From: Heliocidaris erythrogramma
Taxonomy: Eukaryota > Echinodermata > Echinoidea > Camarodonta > Echinometridae
DNA: 64,000 bases
NCBI GenBank assembly: GCA_025617745.1
Contig: CM046868.1
Coordinates: forward strand, 22,807,608 to 22,871,607
Direction of reading: 5' to 3'
Made by a program: the position numbers and the translations under genes
Notes under the pieces: model-generated
Databases searched by the model: none
Told to the model about the DNA's origin: nothing
What the model saw: only the letters and a program-made list of their open reading frames with translations
Part shown: positions 47,300 to 61,400 of the stretch, one piece after another
Layout: every line of letters begins with the position of its first letter
Numbering within the stretch: position 1 is the stretch's first letter

Positions 47300-47600
47300 T
47301 AGGTCCTCAGCATTTTGGGGTCTCTTTTCAAGTCCAAAAATCTCTGACAAGCAAAAAAAAAAGGTCCTCAGCATTTTGTGGCCTCTTTTCAAGACCCAAA
47401 ATCTCTGACAACCACAAAAAAAAGGTCCTCGGCATTTTGGGGTCTCTTTTTATGTCCAAAAATCTCGGCCCCAAAAAAAGAATTTAAAAAAAAATGTAAA
47501 TGGTCCTCAGCCTTTTGGGGTCTCTTGTGTAACTACTTTTTAGCTACAGCACCCCTAGCATCCTCAGCCTTCTAGGGTGCTGTGCATTCACTCAAAAAAT
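47300..47600. repeat. Tandem repeat, about 75-bp units
   Basis: Four imperfect units containing ggtcctcagcattttggggt, then ctcttttcaagtccaaaa, atctctgacaagcaaa and an A run. The lengths vary through the A run. Confidence 0.8.
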
Positions 47601-48000
47601 TCTAGGGGTGCTGCAGCACCCCAGCACACCCGGCTCCCAGGGGCCTGCGTTTTGGTGTGTATTTTACTCCAAAAGTTTCTGACGAGCAAAAACGAGGGGG
47701 TCATCAGCGTGTTTGCGTATATTTTTTACTCTTGTCTCGCCTCTTTATTGCCTTATATGTATACATAATTTACAAACATGTACATGTATTTTGTAATTCT
47801 CTCTGTTATTGGGGAACCTCGTTTTAACAAGCTGTGCCTTTCCTAAGGTTCTCCCATGATGCTGCCTTTTTTATTCATTAATGTAAATTTTCACTTTTGA
47901 TTACATTGTTATTGATTATGATATCTGTATTCGAGTTTTGAACGATGTACTTTCAATTGTAATATTCATGGCAGATTTCTGCAGTATTATGAAATAAATT

Positions 48001-48028
48001 GATTCATTCATTCATTCATTCATTCATA
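48001..48028. repeat. (ATTC)n microsatellite
   Basis: Six to seven ATTC units in a row (gattcattcattcattcat). Confidence 0.9.
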
Positions 48029-48239
48029 CTCAAAAATTCTCTAATATTCTCAAGTTTAAAAATCAATTCTCCAAATTTCTCTAAGATTCTCTTTGATTCT
48101 CTTTAAAACTCAATTCTCCAAAAATTTTCTAAAATTAATGATAACTTTGAGCGCTCCATATCGGCAATATCCCAGCCATCGATAGCGATAGCTAGCTAGC
48201 TATCATACGTACCGTGACAGACAAGGAAGAATTTCCCGC

Positions 48240-48463
48240 CATTTGTATTTTGTTTTCATTTCGAGGAAACGCGGGAATTTAGAGACGAATTTTGATTGGA
48301 GGAAAGATTCAAGAAGGCGTGGTCGTCGAACTTCTTTGCATTTTCATTGGCTGATGGTCGTGACTGTGAAGCGCGCGCTTTACTTCCGTTTAATTTTGCA
48401 TATTAATATTAATTGCATGCATGGTGATCAATCTGCAACGCAGCTGTACTACAAGAAACAAGG
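48240..48463 (+). promoter_or_regulatory. Probable REC8 promoter and non-coding first exon
   Basis: The sequence ...ctacaagaaacaagg|gtgagt at 48451-48469 is a strong splice donor. A good acceptor (tttttcggatttcag, 49377) lies 41 bp before the REC8 start codon. The region is locally richer in CG dinucleotides (for example gaagcgcgcgctttacttcc near 48368). Exon boundaries upstream are unknown. This is inference from splice signals and position. Confidence 0.4.
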
Positions 48464-48879
48464 GTGAGTTTAGTAGATCATTATTAATTTTGATTTTAAT
48501 GTGCCCAATGAAACAGTAAATATTATTGTTCAAATCTAGATAAAATAGACCTCCGACATTGTTTAGTGTTTTAAATTGTAATTTATATTCTAAAATTTCA
48601 CCGGCCGGAGAAGAAGTCCAACTGAATTCGGTAAGTTTCCGCTGGATTATCGTGGCATGCCGATGACGTCCTCGGGCGATGCCGGTGCCGCCCCCGTGGA
48701 CGTGGTTGGCTGGCAGCGCATGTGGGAGAGGGAGCATGCAGGAATGCTTGTTGTGAATGGTGGGGCAATAACAAACAGTCGGAACTGTTAGTACAACTTC
48801 CATACCAGTCTAGGTAAAGGACAGTTAAATTTAATCTTGACTTAAGACTTAATGTCAAAATATTGACTTGTTGTTGATG

Positions 48880-49069
48880 TAACTTATGGGGTGTTGCAAG
48901 AAAGTTGCGATTGATTGCAAGTTGCAACTGATCGGTGCTGACCAATCAAAATCATTGTTGCAAGCGCATCTTCTTGAATGGGCAGACCCTGAACCATTCA
49001 GAATGGTTGTTCTAATTTGCTTTACAATTTGCAATTGATTGCAACTTTCTTGCAACACCCCATAAGTTA
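48880..49069. mobile_element. MITE with TTATGGGGTGTTGCAAGAAA ends, copy 1
   Basis: Left arm taacttatggggtgttgcaa is matched by the reverse complement of the right arm ttgcaacaccccataagtta; the pairing continues about 20 bp further inside (agaaagttgc...). It lies 5' of the REC8 start codon. Confidence 0.8.
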
Positions 49070-49418
49070 GGTAAGCTTCATCTCTGATGTCATTCGGAAC
49101 TCTGTAATCTGTACAGACAGAGTAGGCTACTCTGTGATTTCATTAACATTACCTGAAACTGTACACAAACTAATCAACATGCCTGTTTCCATTCAACTAC
49201 ACACAGATTGGTGGTACACAATGAGGCACTTGTTAGCATAACTAATTTTGTCAGGTATATTGCGCAAACTTTTGTCTAGACCCAAGTCTAGTTTGTCTTG
49301 TTTCAGGCAGCTTTAAAACAACACAAGTACTAAGTTGTCTTTTTGTTTGTTTCTTTGCTTTATTTTTCGGATTTCAGTGATTACCAGGACTGATGTGTCT
49401 GTCCTTGACTGAGTAACC

Positions 49419-52400
49419 ATGTTTTATTCTCACGACATCCTGCAGAAGAGAGGGGGCAAGTTTGGAATCATTTGGTAAGTCTGTAGTTTAATCTCGGGCA
49501 ATTTTCAAAAAACAGAATCAGAATCTAGGCCTAATTCTTTTTTAATTTTAATTGGAGGGATCTAAGCCTAGCATTTTTTTTAAATTTAAATATAAACCTA
49601 AACTGAACTCTATCTTTAAAGCTAGACAATAATGTGTCCACTTTTAACTTAATCTTTGCTGCTCATGATCTTCAATGTTTTGTGCATAATATCCAGTATA
49701 TCAACCATGCATGTATATTGTTGCATTTAGTAAATATCCACACCTACATGTAAGTTCCTGTACTTTGTTGCTCTACTTCAGTAACAAGTTGAGATCCAAC
49801 TAAGATTACTTTTCTTCTGTAACATGTTTGTTATCAGACCCATCTATCAAAAACCTAAATCTGTTTCTTCTTTGCTACACATCCAGATCTAAGTTAGATC
49901 TTTGTTGCTTTTTTAAGTAACAACCCCAGATCTAAATTAAAACTCTGCTGATGTTCTTCTTTAGTGATAAGTCCACATTGACACTGTAAAGTTAGATCTT
50001 CATTGTTCTTGTTTATTAACAAGTCGAGAGCTAACTAAGATTGCTGTTAGTCTTCTTCAGAAACAAGTTGAGATCCAACTAAGATTGCTGTTAGTCTTCT
50101 TCAGAAACTAGTTGACATCTAACTAAGGGGGTGTTGCAAGAAAGTTGCAATCAATTGCAGTCCCCCAAATCAGTAGCAATTAGTCTTGCAATTGATTGCA
50201 AGTTCCATTTAAAATACATGTATCATAATTTGCAATTGATTGCAAATTATGGGGGATTTGCAATTGATTGCAACTTTCTTGCAACACCCCATAAGATTGC
50301 TGTTAGTCTTCAGAAATACGTTGATATCGAACTAAGATTGCTGTTAGTCTTCTTCAGAAAAAAAGTTGAGATCTAACTAAGATTGCTATTTTCTTCTTCA
50401 GAAACAAGTTGAGAGATTGAACTAAGATTGCTGTTAGTCTTCTAAAAAAATGCTGAAGGATTGAGAAAAAAAACAGACATATAGAAACACAAGAAAACAA
50501 TACAGATCATAATTTGCAACAAATGTTTCAAGGTGCTCAACCTGAAATACAAACAATTACTGAAGAGCTTGATGCAATTTTTTTTGCTGTTGTGTTTTCA
50601 CCTGAATCGGTAGAGGTCTACTGTACTTAACCCTCCCTCCCAATAATCCCCATGGCAATGTCTGCATAAGCCTTTCTTAAGAACTGACCAGTATGATCAC
50701 CTTTTAGTAAATGCTATACTGCTTTATCTTGCTGTTTGGATAAGTTGTGCAATGCATGAGACAAAAATTAAAAGACAGATAGGTCTTGACTTATTTATTA
50801 AAAAGGAAGCATTCCATGTTTTTCTTCAAAATTTGCACTTGTGTACACTTATTTTCAATTTTTTCAACTTATCCTAACTGTAAGTGCACAGAATAAGAAA
50901 GGAAGGTGATTTTGTTGTTAAAACTGTCACGTTACCCCAACCCTCCACCCTCTTTCAAAATGGCTTCTCCCCAGCAATAATAATAATAAAAAGATTTGGA
51001 GAACTAGCGCATGTAATCAGATATTTGCATCTCTTTATGATTATTTACATGAAGAAGACAAACTAACATTTAATCAGACATTTCCTGGTGAGTGTAAAAG
51101 TTTGCTACTCTGCTCAGACTCATGGAGGAGACTCTGTCCTCATAATGTGACACCAGTTTTTGATACTAGGTTGTAGTTAGGTCAACCTGATTGTTCGAGT
51201 GCTGGGATACCTGATTATAGCTCAAGTAACGCTGATTTCATCCTTTTCTGTTCAGGCAAAGTATCCCCCTTTTGCTCGTTTTTGTTAGCAATCCAAGCCA
51301 GTAGATACTTCTTTTTAGTTGTCTTTACTCCTTTCTTTCCTTTACTCCTTTCTATCCTTTTAAGAAGGGCCATATCATTCCATCTTCTTGTCTGGTCCAG
51401 CTTCAAACTTTTCAGGGGGAGATGCTATTGATGTGATATTGGGAGTATTTTCAGAACGCTTTTATGAGACGAGAAAGTGAAGGGGGTGGGTTTAAAGTAC
51501 TCTTAATTCATCAGCTTTGAAGGAAAGTTTTCATATTGAGAGTAATCCTGATTTTCAACACTTTAACTTCGCAGTGGTAATATTTCCTGCATTGTTGGTT
51601 TGTTGTGCACCTCCCCCCTTGTAAAATACTGAATTGCTGTGCATGTATTTTTATGGAAGTGGACCCTATTATCAAACACTTTTCAGAAAATCAACCATAG
51701 CAAATAAAATATCTGTCAAACTTTGAATGCTTAAAGTCCTACAGTGACAAGCTGTCTCCTGCTGCATTGCCGCATGCAACGAGCGCTGTCAAAGCAGATC
51801 TTAGAGATGTTATGGCTTGTGGCCGATAACAAGTTTTTCGAGATACAATCTTCACGGGCCGATGCTCGCAATTGAAGCGAACTTCGTCAACGTCGAATAC
51901 ATGCCCTGGATTATCAAGGTCATAATTTTTCAAGATGACTGCTGGCAGATAGAGTGCTGGCAAGTCTTGGCTCTTTGCTGTGTTTTGATTAGAAATGTCT
52001 ATCCACATGCAGTGCCCACACACTTCAGATATTGACTTCATCTTTGTTTGACACTATAAAAATAGTCTGAAGTATTGGGAAACTACTCTTTGATGTGCTG
52101 TTATGCTGAGAAGTGTAAAGTGAGTAGAGGGTAATGACATAGCTAAAAAAAAAAAGAAGGAGTTGTCTATTCATCCACTACTGGATCATGTAAAGAAGAT
52201 TGTCTTGGGTAATCTCGAGTTTGTTGTGCGCGACTATCATTGGTCATAGATATCCTTCAACCTGGGTATACTCTTGCAAGAGCTGTTACCCTGCGACTTT
52301 TTCAAATTCTTAAACTCGGGAATACGCTTCTCCCTTTTCTGCTAAACTGTAATGGAAAAGATCTTCCATCTATGTCGAACATTCTATTACTTTCGAAGAG

Positions 52401-55400
52401 GGCTCTCATCTGTGTATGGTAACCCTCAAAGCCCAAAATCACTTGTTAGTTTGATCAGGACTTTAACACAATTTCCATATTCCTCACCAGCATCATTAAA
52501 GAAATGTAACCATCATCAACACAACATAGTTATATTGAGATTTCATCTTAAACAAAATGGAATACAAATGATTTTAGAGGTTAAAGTAGAGTTTTCCTAG
52601 CAAAGGATACCTGTAACATGCATTGATTGATATCAGCAAGGTTTCAATTTTGATCTTTCCATCTCTGCCATGTGTTTTTACTACATGTACTAGGAACCTT
52701 CCTTAAATTTTATTTGTTTATGTTTTAGTGGTATGATACTAATAAGACTTCCTCTGTCTGTATACAAATAGAACAAAAAGGAACAGAAGATATAAATAAA
52801 AAAAAAAAAACCTATGACTGACTTATATTGGACTTATGGCATTAATCCTTTCCCCCTCAAAAAAAGCAAATCAGTCTTAGGTTTTTCCTTTTGTTTCACA
52901 ACTTAAATTACAGGATTGCAGCTACAAAAGGAGTGGCTCTGAGCAAGAGGGACTACTGCAGCGTATGTGTAACAAAATCATGGTAAGTATACTACCTATT
53001 CTCAATTCATATGCTGTCATTTAAAAAACATTTCTCGGTTGTTTCTGGACAGGATTTATAATGAATATGGTGTAATGGTTTCATATCTTCTGCTGATAGT
53101 CATTATGAAGGAGCATTGACATAAGTCTGGTTTCAAATAGTCTTCCTTACGTACAATAGGGCCACTGTATCTGCATGGGTCAGTGTCGAAAATATTCACT
53201 AAATATATTTTGAGATTCATGTGAAGGTGCTATAATAATTTGATATCTTGCTCTGAAAGCCATCACAATTATAAATTGTGAAGTGGGTTTAATTATGCAT
53301 GGTTCATTTTCATGTGAAATGGGGCCAGTATATTTAAACTGTGAAACATACATGTAAACAGTAACTAAAATTTTAGAGCAAAATTGAAACCTCAAAGCAA
53401 ACGAACAATGAAATGCCTGGCTGCAGAATTTATTATCAACTTTGGACATCATTGTAAATGAGAACTTCATGCACCACTTATTTAGTTTTTGTTTGTTTGC
53501 TTTGTTCTTGTTGTTTTCCTAATTGTACATTTCTCTGTCTCCATATAAGTTTTTAGGTTTGCTAGAAATTTTATGAATATGTGTGAATGTTATTCAGCAT
53601 GTGTTTTTTTTTTCATTAGAAAGAACAACAAATATACTTGTTTGTTATTTAGATTCATAAGACAGGTTGTAGCCAATGGCAAACATGTATTCAAGTCACA
53701 TGTGCTTTAATTTTTTCCATCACTGCCTGGCTATGCAGTTTTGTGCAGCAGTATGCAAGTTGTGCGCAACACAAAGAATAAAAACAAATACGCATGTTTG
53801 TTATTTGGATATATACATTATGATTAAAAAGTTATGGCTCTATGACAATATTTTGTGGAATTTTCTCAAACACATTTCTTGCTATTCTCATTCTGATAAG
53901 CGATGACATCGTCAAGTACATCACTCTGCAGACTCTACCTGTCGGTGGCAAAGGTTCTCGTCCTCGTTTCTCTCTCTACCTCTCCTCACAGCTCATGGTT
54001 GGTGTAGCTAGGGTCTTTGAGAAGCAGGTCAATTACTTCATCGGTCAGTATTCTTTGCTCTGTACTTCAAATACTCAAATCATCAATTTCAGTGCTTGCA
54101 ACATGGTAGCAGTCATGTCCAGAATATTGCCATTGCTTAGGTGTGCTGGTTGACCAGTCAAAGGACCCATTTAAAAAAAAAATTACACCCCAAAACAATA
54201 ATTACAGTATAACCTGTTGATGCAACAATTAAAATAAGGAAAAGGCTTTACTGTAGTGATTTTGGTACTAAGGTTCTTCATTTTGAATCCCTTGTGCATA
54301 TTTTTATTCACTCCATGTTTTTAATTGCATGTAAATAGTTAGACTCCTAAACTCTGCATGAATAATTGACTGAGTTTATAATTCAAGCTGTTCATCCCAA
54401 TGAATCAGTATTGCCATTCTTTTATGAATAAATTAAAGGCCAAACAAACATTGGCTACATTAAAACTCTGCATGCCTATCATGATCATTTATTTTGGCAA
54501 AGTAGATGCAGCTATATGTTATTCCACAAGTTACACTTGTATTTAAATGCCAACAATATATTTTTATGTATTAACAGAATTTCTCTTCATCCTTTTTTAG
54601 TTGATGTCAACGAGCTTAACAAGCGAACCTCGAGTTTCAGGGCTTCCAGTTTTGATGATGTCTTTACCAGTCACATGCAGCTCAAGAAATCTACGAGGTA
54701 ATCAGATTAACAAGCGTGTGTGAACTTCTTCCTTGCCATGGGCACCAATTCTTCGCAAGAATGTGGATATTGTACTACTAATGTAAAGTTTGAATAAGAA
54801 AAGTTGTCTTTTCTCCCTGAAACAGAAATCGACACATACATTATGAAGGTAAATCCCACAGCAGAATTTTATGTTCCTTTTGACAGTGGACCTAATAATT
54901 AACACTTCTTTTTTTTTTCTTAAAAGCTGTTTTATAATTGTTTTTGAACTGCATTAAGTACCACAAAAATGATAAAAGATTTAATAGCCATTTTTTGTGA
55001 AATATATACCTCACTAAAATACTTGGGTAAACTTTTAATGCTCATATCAAATGAAAATGATACATCTAGCTGTCTTGACACTTATGTCATATAGATCAGG
55101 AGATTTCTGTACCATGCCAGAGTCTAATCTCTTCAATGATGAGGAGTTTGGTGTGATGAGGGGCAGTTGGGATACTAGCCCAGACCCTCTCCTGCTCCCT
55201 GAAATCGTAAGTTATTTTTCATATAGCATGAAGTACAGTAACCCTCATTTTAGTACCGCTTGTTCAAGAATATGTCTTGGGCATTTCTCTTGTCTTAAGC
55301 TTTTTCTTGCAATTTTCAAAGCTTGTAATTTTGTTGCAACTATGTATAATTAAAAAGATTTTTAAAAAAATATTTGTTGTAGTTTTTGTTGAAATTCTCT

Positions 55401-58400
55401 TCAAAAGAAATTTACATTTTAGATACAGTGGGGATCTATGGACTCTGAATACTTGAATACGAAGTTTTGTTTCTTTTCATTCTTATCCAGGATTTCAGGA
55501 AAGATCTTGGAACCTTCAGTTTTTTATTTTTAAAACGCCACTAATTCTATTGCACTTTATTACATGATTCCATTAAGAATATAGGGATTTCTTCATCATA
55601 TTTCCTTTAACATCTTGGTTTTGAATTTAAGTGTACATTTGTCACACTTTTCAACTTTGGTTACTTATCTTACTTTACAGGAACTGTTTGCTGTGAGTCC
55701 ATACAGAACAGCCAAGCTGTCTACATCTCTACTAGAGCTTAGTCCAACTCAAATGGAGAAACTAGGTTAGCCTTTTCTTTACCCAATCACTCTTTATATT
55801 ACATTTGATTTTATACCCACTGCAGTCACGGATAAGGGTGATTATTACAATTTTTATCTAAATGTATGTTAGAGAAGGAAGGTGTCTGCCTGACATCTCA
55901 CCTCAATCACTCGGATGTGATTTTTGTCAAAATAATATTTGTAAAATGTGAATTGAATATATTGTCTGCCGAGGGTCTATTCTATAAAATCTCTACCAAG
56001 TAATGGCATTCATTTCTACAATTAACTACATTTCATGAATTTTCATTTTTTTAAATATCCCCTTTAAATTCTTCTTTCTAACTTTTTCTTTTTACTGTGA
56101 CTGGAAATGGAAAGGTTGTGAGTTTCAAATCCTGGCACGACACCAATGTCCTTTTGGCAAGACATTAATCTACATTTGCCACTTTCCACCCAGGTGTTAA
56201 ATGGGTACCAGCACAAAGAAATTCCTTAAATGCTGTTAGCATTCATTCATAAATATCCAATATTATTATCATCATCATTATTATTATTGTTATTATTGTC
56301 GTCGTCATGTATTTTCCTGAAAAAAATTCTTGAATTTTCTGCTTAGTCCTGGAAAGTCCACCTCATGTAGTGTCTAGTGCATCAGAGATCAGTCTAAAAG
56401 ATGAGGAGTCCCATAGGCAAGAAGAAGTAGAGGTAAGAATTCAAAGCAGTGGAGGTGTCGTGGTCTAGTGGATACGTCACCGGACTGGATCTCGTGGTTC
56501 GAGTCCTGCCGCGGCACTAATGTCCTTTGGCGAGACATTAATCTACATTTGCCACTCTCAACCCAGGTGTAGTAAATGGGTACCTGGTAGGAATTTATGC
56601 CTTGAATGCTTTTAGCGCCTTCAGGCAGCTGGGCTAAAGCCAGGGTAATACATGTAATATTCCTTTGTAGGCACCGGCTTGAGCATCCTCTGGGATGGAT
56701 ACATGCGCAATATAAATGTAGCTATTATTATTATTATTCATCCACAAACGAGAGATGGATCAAAATCTCTGTTTGCTTGTCCATTGAGGGCGGCGTTTTA
56801 TGAAGTATCTTGTCAGTGATTTTTACTGACAAATTTGCTCTCAGCCAATCAGATGCAAGGATTTCAGTAGCTTATAACAGTTGTCGGTAAAATTCACTGA
56901 CAAAACGCTTGATGAAACGCTCCCCAGGTTGTAATATTATTCTGACATGCTGCTGTAATATCATTTTGATGTCATCTCTAGAAATATTTACAATCATATA
57001 TTGTGATTGACTAGATGATATTTCAGTAACAGAAAAGAGTAGCCCTCTCGTTGTCCCAGCATGAGCTAAAGCTTAGGTAATAATTTCCAAAGGTCTTCGG
57101 AAGTACTTATATCGTAATCTTTAATGGAATATGTCCTATGGAAGATTTTAAGTTGCTATTATTTCTTTGTACTGTTTCAACATCAAAGTATCAATCATGA
57201 ATGTTCAAATTTTACCAAATCCCTGCTGAGTGTGTATTAGCTACATTTTTTATCCGTAATACACTATTGTAAATATCCTAGATTATTTATTTCAAATCTT
57301 CATTGCAAGACAAACAAGATTCCTGTAGCAAGAATAGGCCGTTTTTTGTAATAACTTCAAATTCTTGTACATTTGCCTAGTGACAAAATTTACAGTCACC
57401 TGCAAAATATATGTATTTCAATGGTCAGAATGCAAATTGCATGTATTGGGCATTGTTAGATCAGAGAAACATTTTTGGCTTGCCCGACCTAGCAAGACTT
57501 AATGTATGCAATCTCCATACTGACTATTGAAATACAAAATATCTTATAAAACGTGAATGTAATAGTTTATAACTAGGCATTTAACAAAGAGGTTAAGAAT
57601 TGAATTTGAATGCATTACAAAACGGCCTATTGCATATGCATACATGTAGTCAGCTTTCTATCAACATAGTTTTGGCTACAGTGTTGGCTCAATGTTTTGT
57701 CTAGATTCCTGATGTGGAGTTGCCCCCTTTGGAAGGCGCTGACGATGACCTAATGACAGACCTCTATCAGGAGATGGCCGTAGCTGAACAGATGCAGGAG
57801 ATTGAAGAGAAAGCTGACCTCTCTCAGCTCAGCAATTTGGGGTATTTATTTATGCATTTATAGAGTACCGAAGTGTGATGTCATCAAATTTGGATTTTTG
57901 TATTTCAGTATTTTTATGACCATATTTAGGTAGAGCATGATGGAAAACGTTCACACATCAAATTTGACATGAATCAGTTCATGGTGGCCCAAGGTATGGC
58001 TATATGAATATCTAATTAGCCCCATTGAAGTCAGTGTTAAATTGGCCTGGTTCTAAACTGTTAAGAACCAGGCCAATTTACACTGACTTCAATGGGGCTA
58101 ATTAGGTATTCATGCGGCCATATCTCGGGGGGCCCAATGATCCAATTGCCATAAAATTTGGGATCTGGATGTTTTTCACCATGTTCCTTTGAGATATGGT
58201 ATAAAAAATGTCAAAATGAAAAAATAGCTTTTTGTGACGTCGTCACTTCGGTACTCTATAAATAGTAGTAGGACATGTCTTGGTATGACTGTGTTTGGGG
58301 TTTTTTAGATAGGGAAGAGTTCAAGCATTTAATGTCTTTATATATATTCGGTTCAAAATTATCTTTCAAAAGAAATATTTAATGATAAAGTCTTGACCAA

Positions 58401-61400
58401 CATCTGCTTTAAAACCAAAGTGAGTATGCAAATTTCAGGGTTATAGTGTTATTTATTTCAGTGGAGGGGATATTATCAGAGATGCCGCAATTGCAATTGC
58501 CAGAATTCCGGCTTTTTTTATATCTTGGGTGTCAAATTTCCGACCTTATATATTTTTTTCCGATCCACCCTTCTGTACAACTTGGAAGAGTGCCAGAAAA
58601 GAAAAAAAAATCATGAATAGACTTTGATTTTTAGTATACCATCATTTGCAAAAGTTTAAGACCACCTTGGGATTTGTGGGTATTTCAATAATTTGGAATA
58701 CTTTCTTTTGTCCCATTGAATGATTACATAACATATTTACTACAGTAATCAGTAGCACAAGAGTAATGGTATAAGCCCATAGTTCAAGTATGATACATAG
58801 GTTATGCGATGAAAATAATTGTATGTCTGAAAAATGAAATAGTGGTCTTAAACTTTTGCAAATGATGGTATTACCATGTATGTATTTTAGTGTACGGATG
58901 ATACAAAGTATTTGTTAAAACTGCTGGTGTAAGAGTCTATATCTAAACTTTGCGGACACGCGTTTTCATAATTTTTGAAGTACGTTCCGCGTGTATATCG
59001 CAAAACAACTGGATCGGAAACTAGTGAGATAACACGCGATTTGCGATCCATGTGCTTGTTGCAGCTAGCTAGCTCAAGCACATGCATGCATGCAGCATGC
59101 ACACACGTACGTACATAGCTACTGTGTGTGAGCTAATAATGCTGAAAAATATACAAAACATTGTAAATGGTGCAAAATAAGGCTGAGATTGCAACAGGGA
59201 GCATCTAAAACCCCATAACTTCCAGGGCCTTTGAGCAGGCCCTGGACTCCAGCCGCAAGGGACTTCGCGCTCGTGATATGCGCTCCGCACACACATTTTG
59301 TCTCCTCAAAAACAAAATTTTCTGGCCAGTGGCAATTGCCATTGGCATCCCTGTATTATGTTGTTTCAGTACAAGCATTCTAGCATAAAAAATTTGTTTT
59401 TTATAGTGAAAATTTGTCCTTTATTTTTTTTCTTCATTTTACTTGCAATACCCCATTAACATCAAAATGGATTAAGTATGTTTACATCTGATGTAGATAA
59501 CATTAAATTCCTTATTATAACAAACATTTTGCCATCACAACATTTTTTTGGTTGTTGCTTCAGCATTGTGTATAGTGAATATTAGTGTGACTCCATGTAC
59601 AGTACATCCTCTTAAACTGAAGTAGATAAAAATATGTCAACTTCTCAGGTAGATGGCATAAACTTCCTTATAACAAATATCAACGCATACTTCTAGAGAA
59701 CTTCAAAATATAATGTGATATCATTTTGACCTGCAGCCTCGAACAGCTATGGGAAGTTGACCAGCGTACAGGTCAGCTCATCCTTTCTCCCACCCCCAAA
59801 GGCACCCAGTTCCTCCCCTTTCGCTCCTCATCTCCCCATCGATCTCCCCATCGATCCCTCCTAGACCAGCTATCCCCCATACCATCACAGGAGGTGCTCC
59901 TCTCACCTGCCAGGCAAGGGGTGCAAGCTGAGCCCCTGGTGGAAGGTACTGATTTAGAGGCGGAGCCTACTGTGGACGAGGAGGAAGAGGTGCAGGTCGA
60001 AGGGGCAGAGCTTGCAGAGGTGGTTCCACCTGCTTCCAAGAAGCCAAGCCCCGATGGGATGGAGACTCCAGGAACTGGCCCAGTAGGTTTCATGATTTGA
60101 AATTATGAATCTAATGTCTAATGTCAGAATATCTAGGACAAATATTGTCAGAGTTTTCGAAATGATATAGCATTTCAATTCTTTGGGCAGTTTATTAGGA
60201 CTCAAAATTTCCAGATCTATTTGCTAGTCTTAGAGATCATAACGCACATTGAAAGATAGTATGAATGTCACACTTTATATTTCAAAAATGTTTTATATAG
60301 TTATCAGAATTACCTTGGCAGACTGTACAAACTCCATTCAGACAGATTTTGGCTCTTTGAAATTATGAATAGTTTGCCATATTTTAATTAAAAAATATAT
60401 CCGGATGATTATTCAGAGAATGTCTCATTTCCCAGCATCTGAACAATTATCAAAGTAAAAAATTTACAAGCAGTCTAATTATGCATTGTTTATTCCCTGG
60501 AGATTATACAATTTATTTGGATCTTCATATTTCTGAAGGTCTTGCAAAACATCTTGAGACTGACTCCCATTGAGGCTGCTTTTCCAAGCCCTGCCCCTCG
60601 ACGAGGTCGTAAGAGACGTCTTGTGTTTGCTGATGATGCTACACAGATGAGCAAGAAGGACATACGTCACAACATGGAAACTGTTGGACAACTTGCCCGC
60701 AAGCAGGTGAGATATGAGAAACATGGTCATCCAATTTCTGATCAGTACACGCTTAAAGGCCAAGTCCACCCTAACAAAAAGTTGATTTGAATAAATAGAG
60801 AAAAATCCAACAAGCATAATGCTGAAAATTTCATCAAAATATGATGTAAAATAAGAAAGTTATGGTATTTTGAAGTTTTGCTTAATTTCGCAAAACAGTT
60901 ATATGCACATCCTGCTCAGTATGGAAATGAGGGAACCAGTGACGTCACCCACTCACTATTTCTTTTGTATATGTGAAATATAGAATATTTTAATTTCTGC
61001 AGATTTCACAATTAGGAAGCTCTCATTGAATTGTGTATAGGTTGCAACAATGGCAATTACACATGTTCAGTGAGGAATCAAACCTTGTTTCACATTATAA
61101 CAAGGAAAAATTAAAATATTTCGTATTTCCTGTAATAAAATACAAAAGAAATAGTGAGTGGGTGACGTCACTGGTTCCCTCATTTCCATACTGAGCAGGA
61201 TGTGCATACAACTGTTTTGCGAAATTAAGTGAAACTTTAAAATACCATAACTTTCTTATTTTACATCCTATTTTGATGAAATTTTCAGTGTTATGCTTGT
61301 TGGATATTTCTCTATTTATTCAAATCAACTTTTTGTTAGGGTGGACTTGGCCTTTAATAAGAGATCATTGTTGCAAGATTTGATCAAGATATGAAAGGAA

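Noticed and set aside
47287-47575. Short open frames rich in Lys and Ser
   Set aside because: Products of the 75-bp tandem repeat.
49419-54043. The kleisin gene could be RAD21 or RAD21L rather than REC8
   Set aside because: PRFSLYLSSQLMVGV and the central RRGRKRRLVFADDATQMS block fit REC8, and the typical RAD21 N-terminus (LAKIWLAAHWDKKL) is absent.
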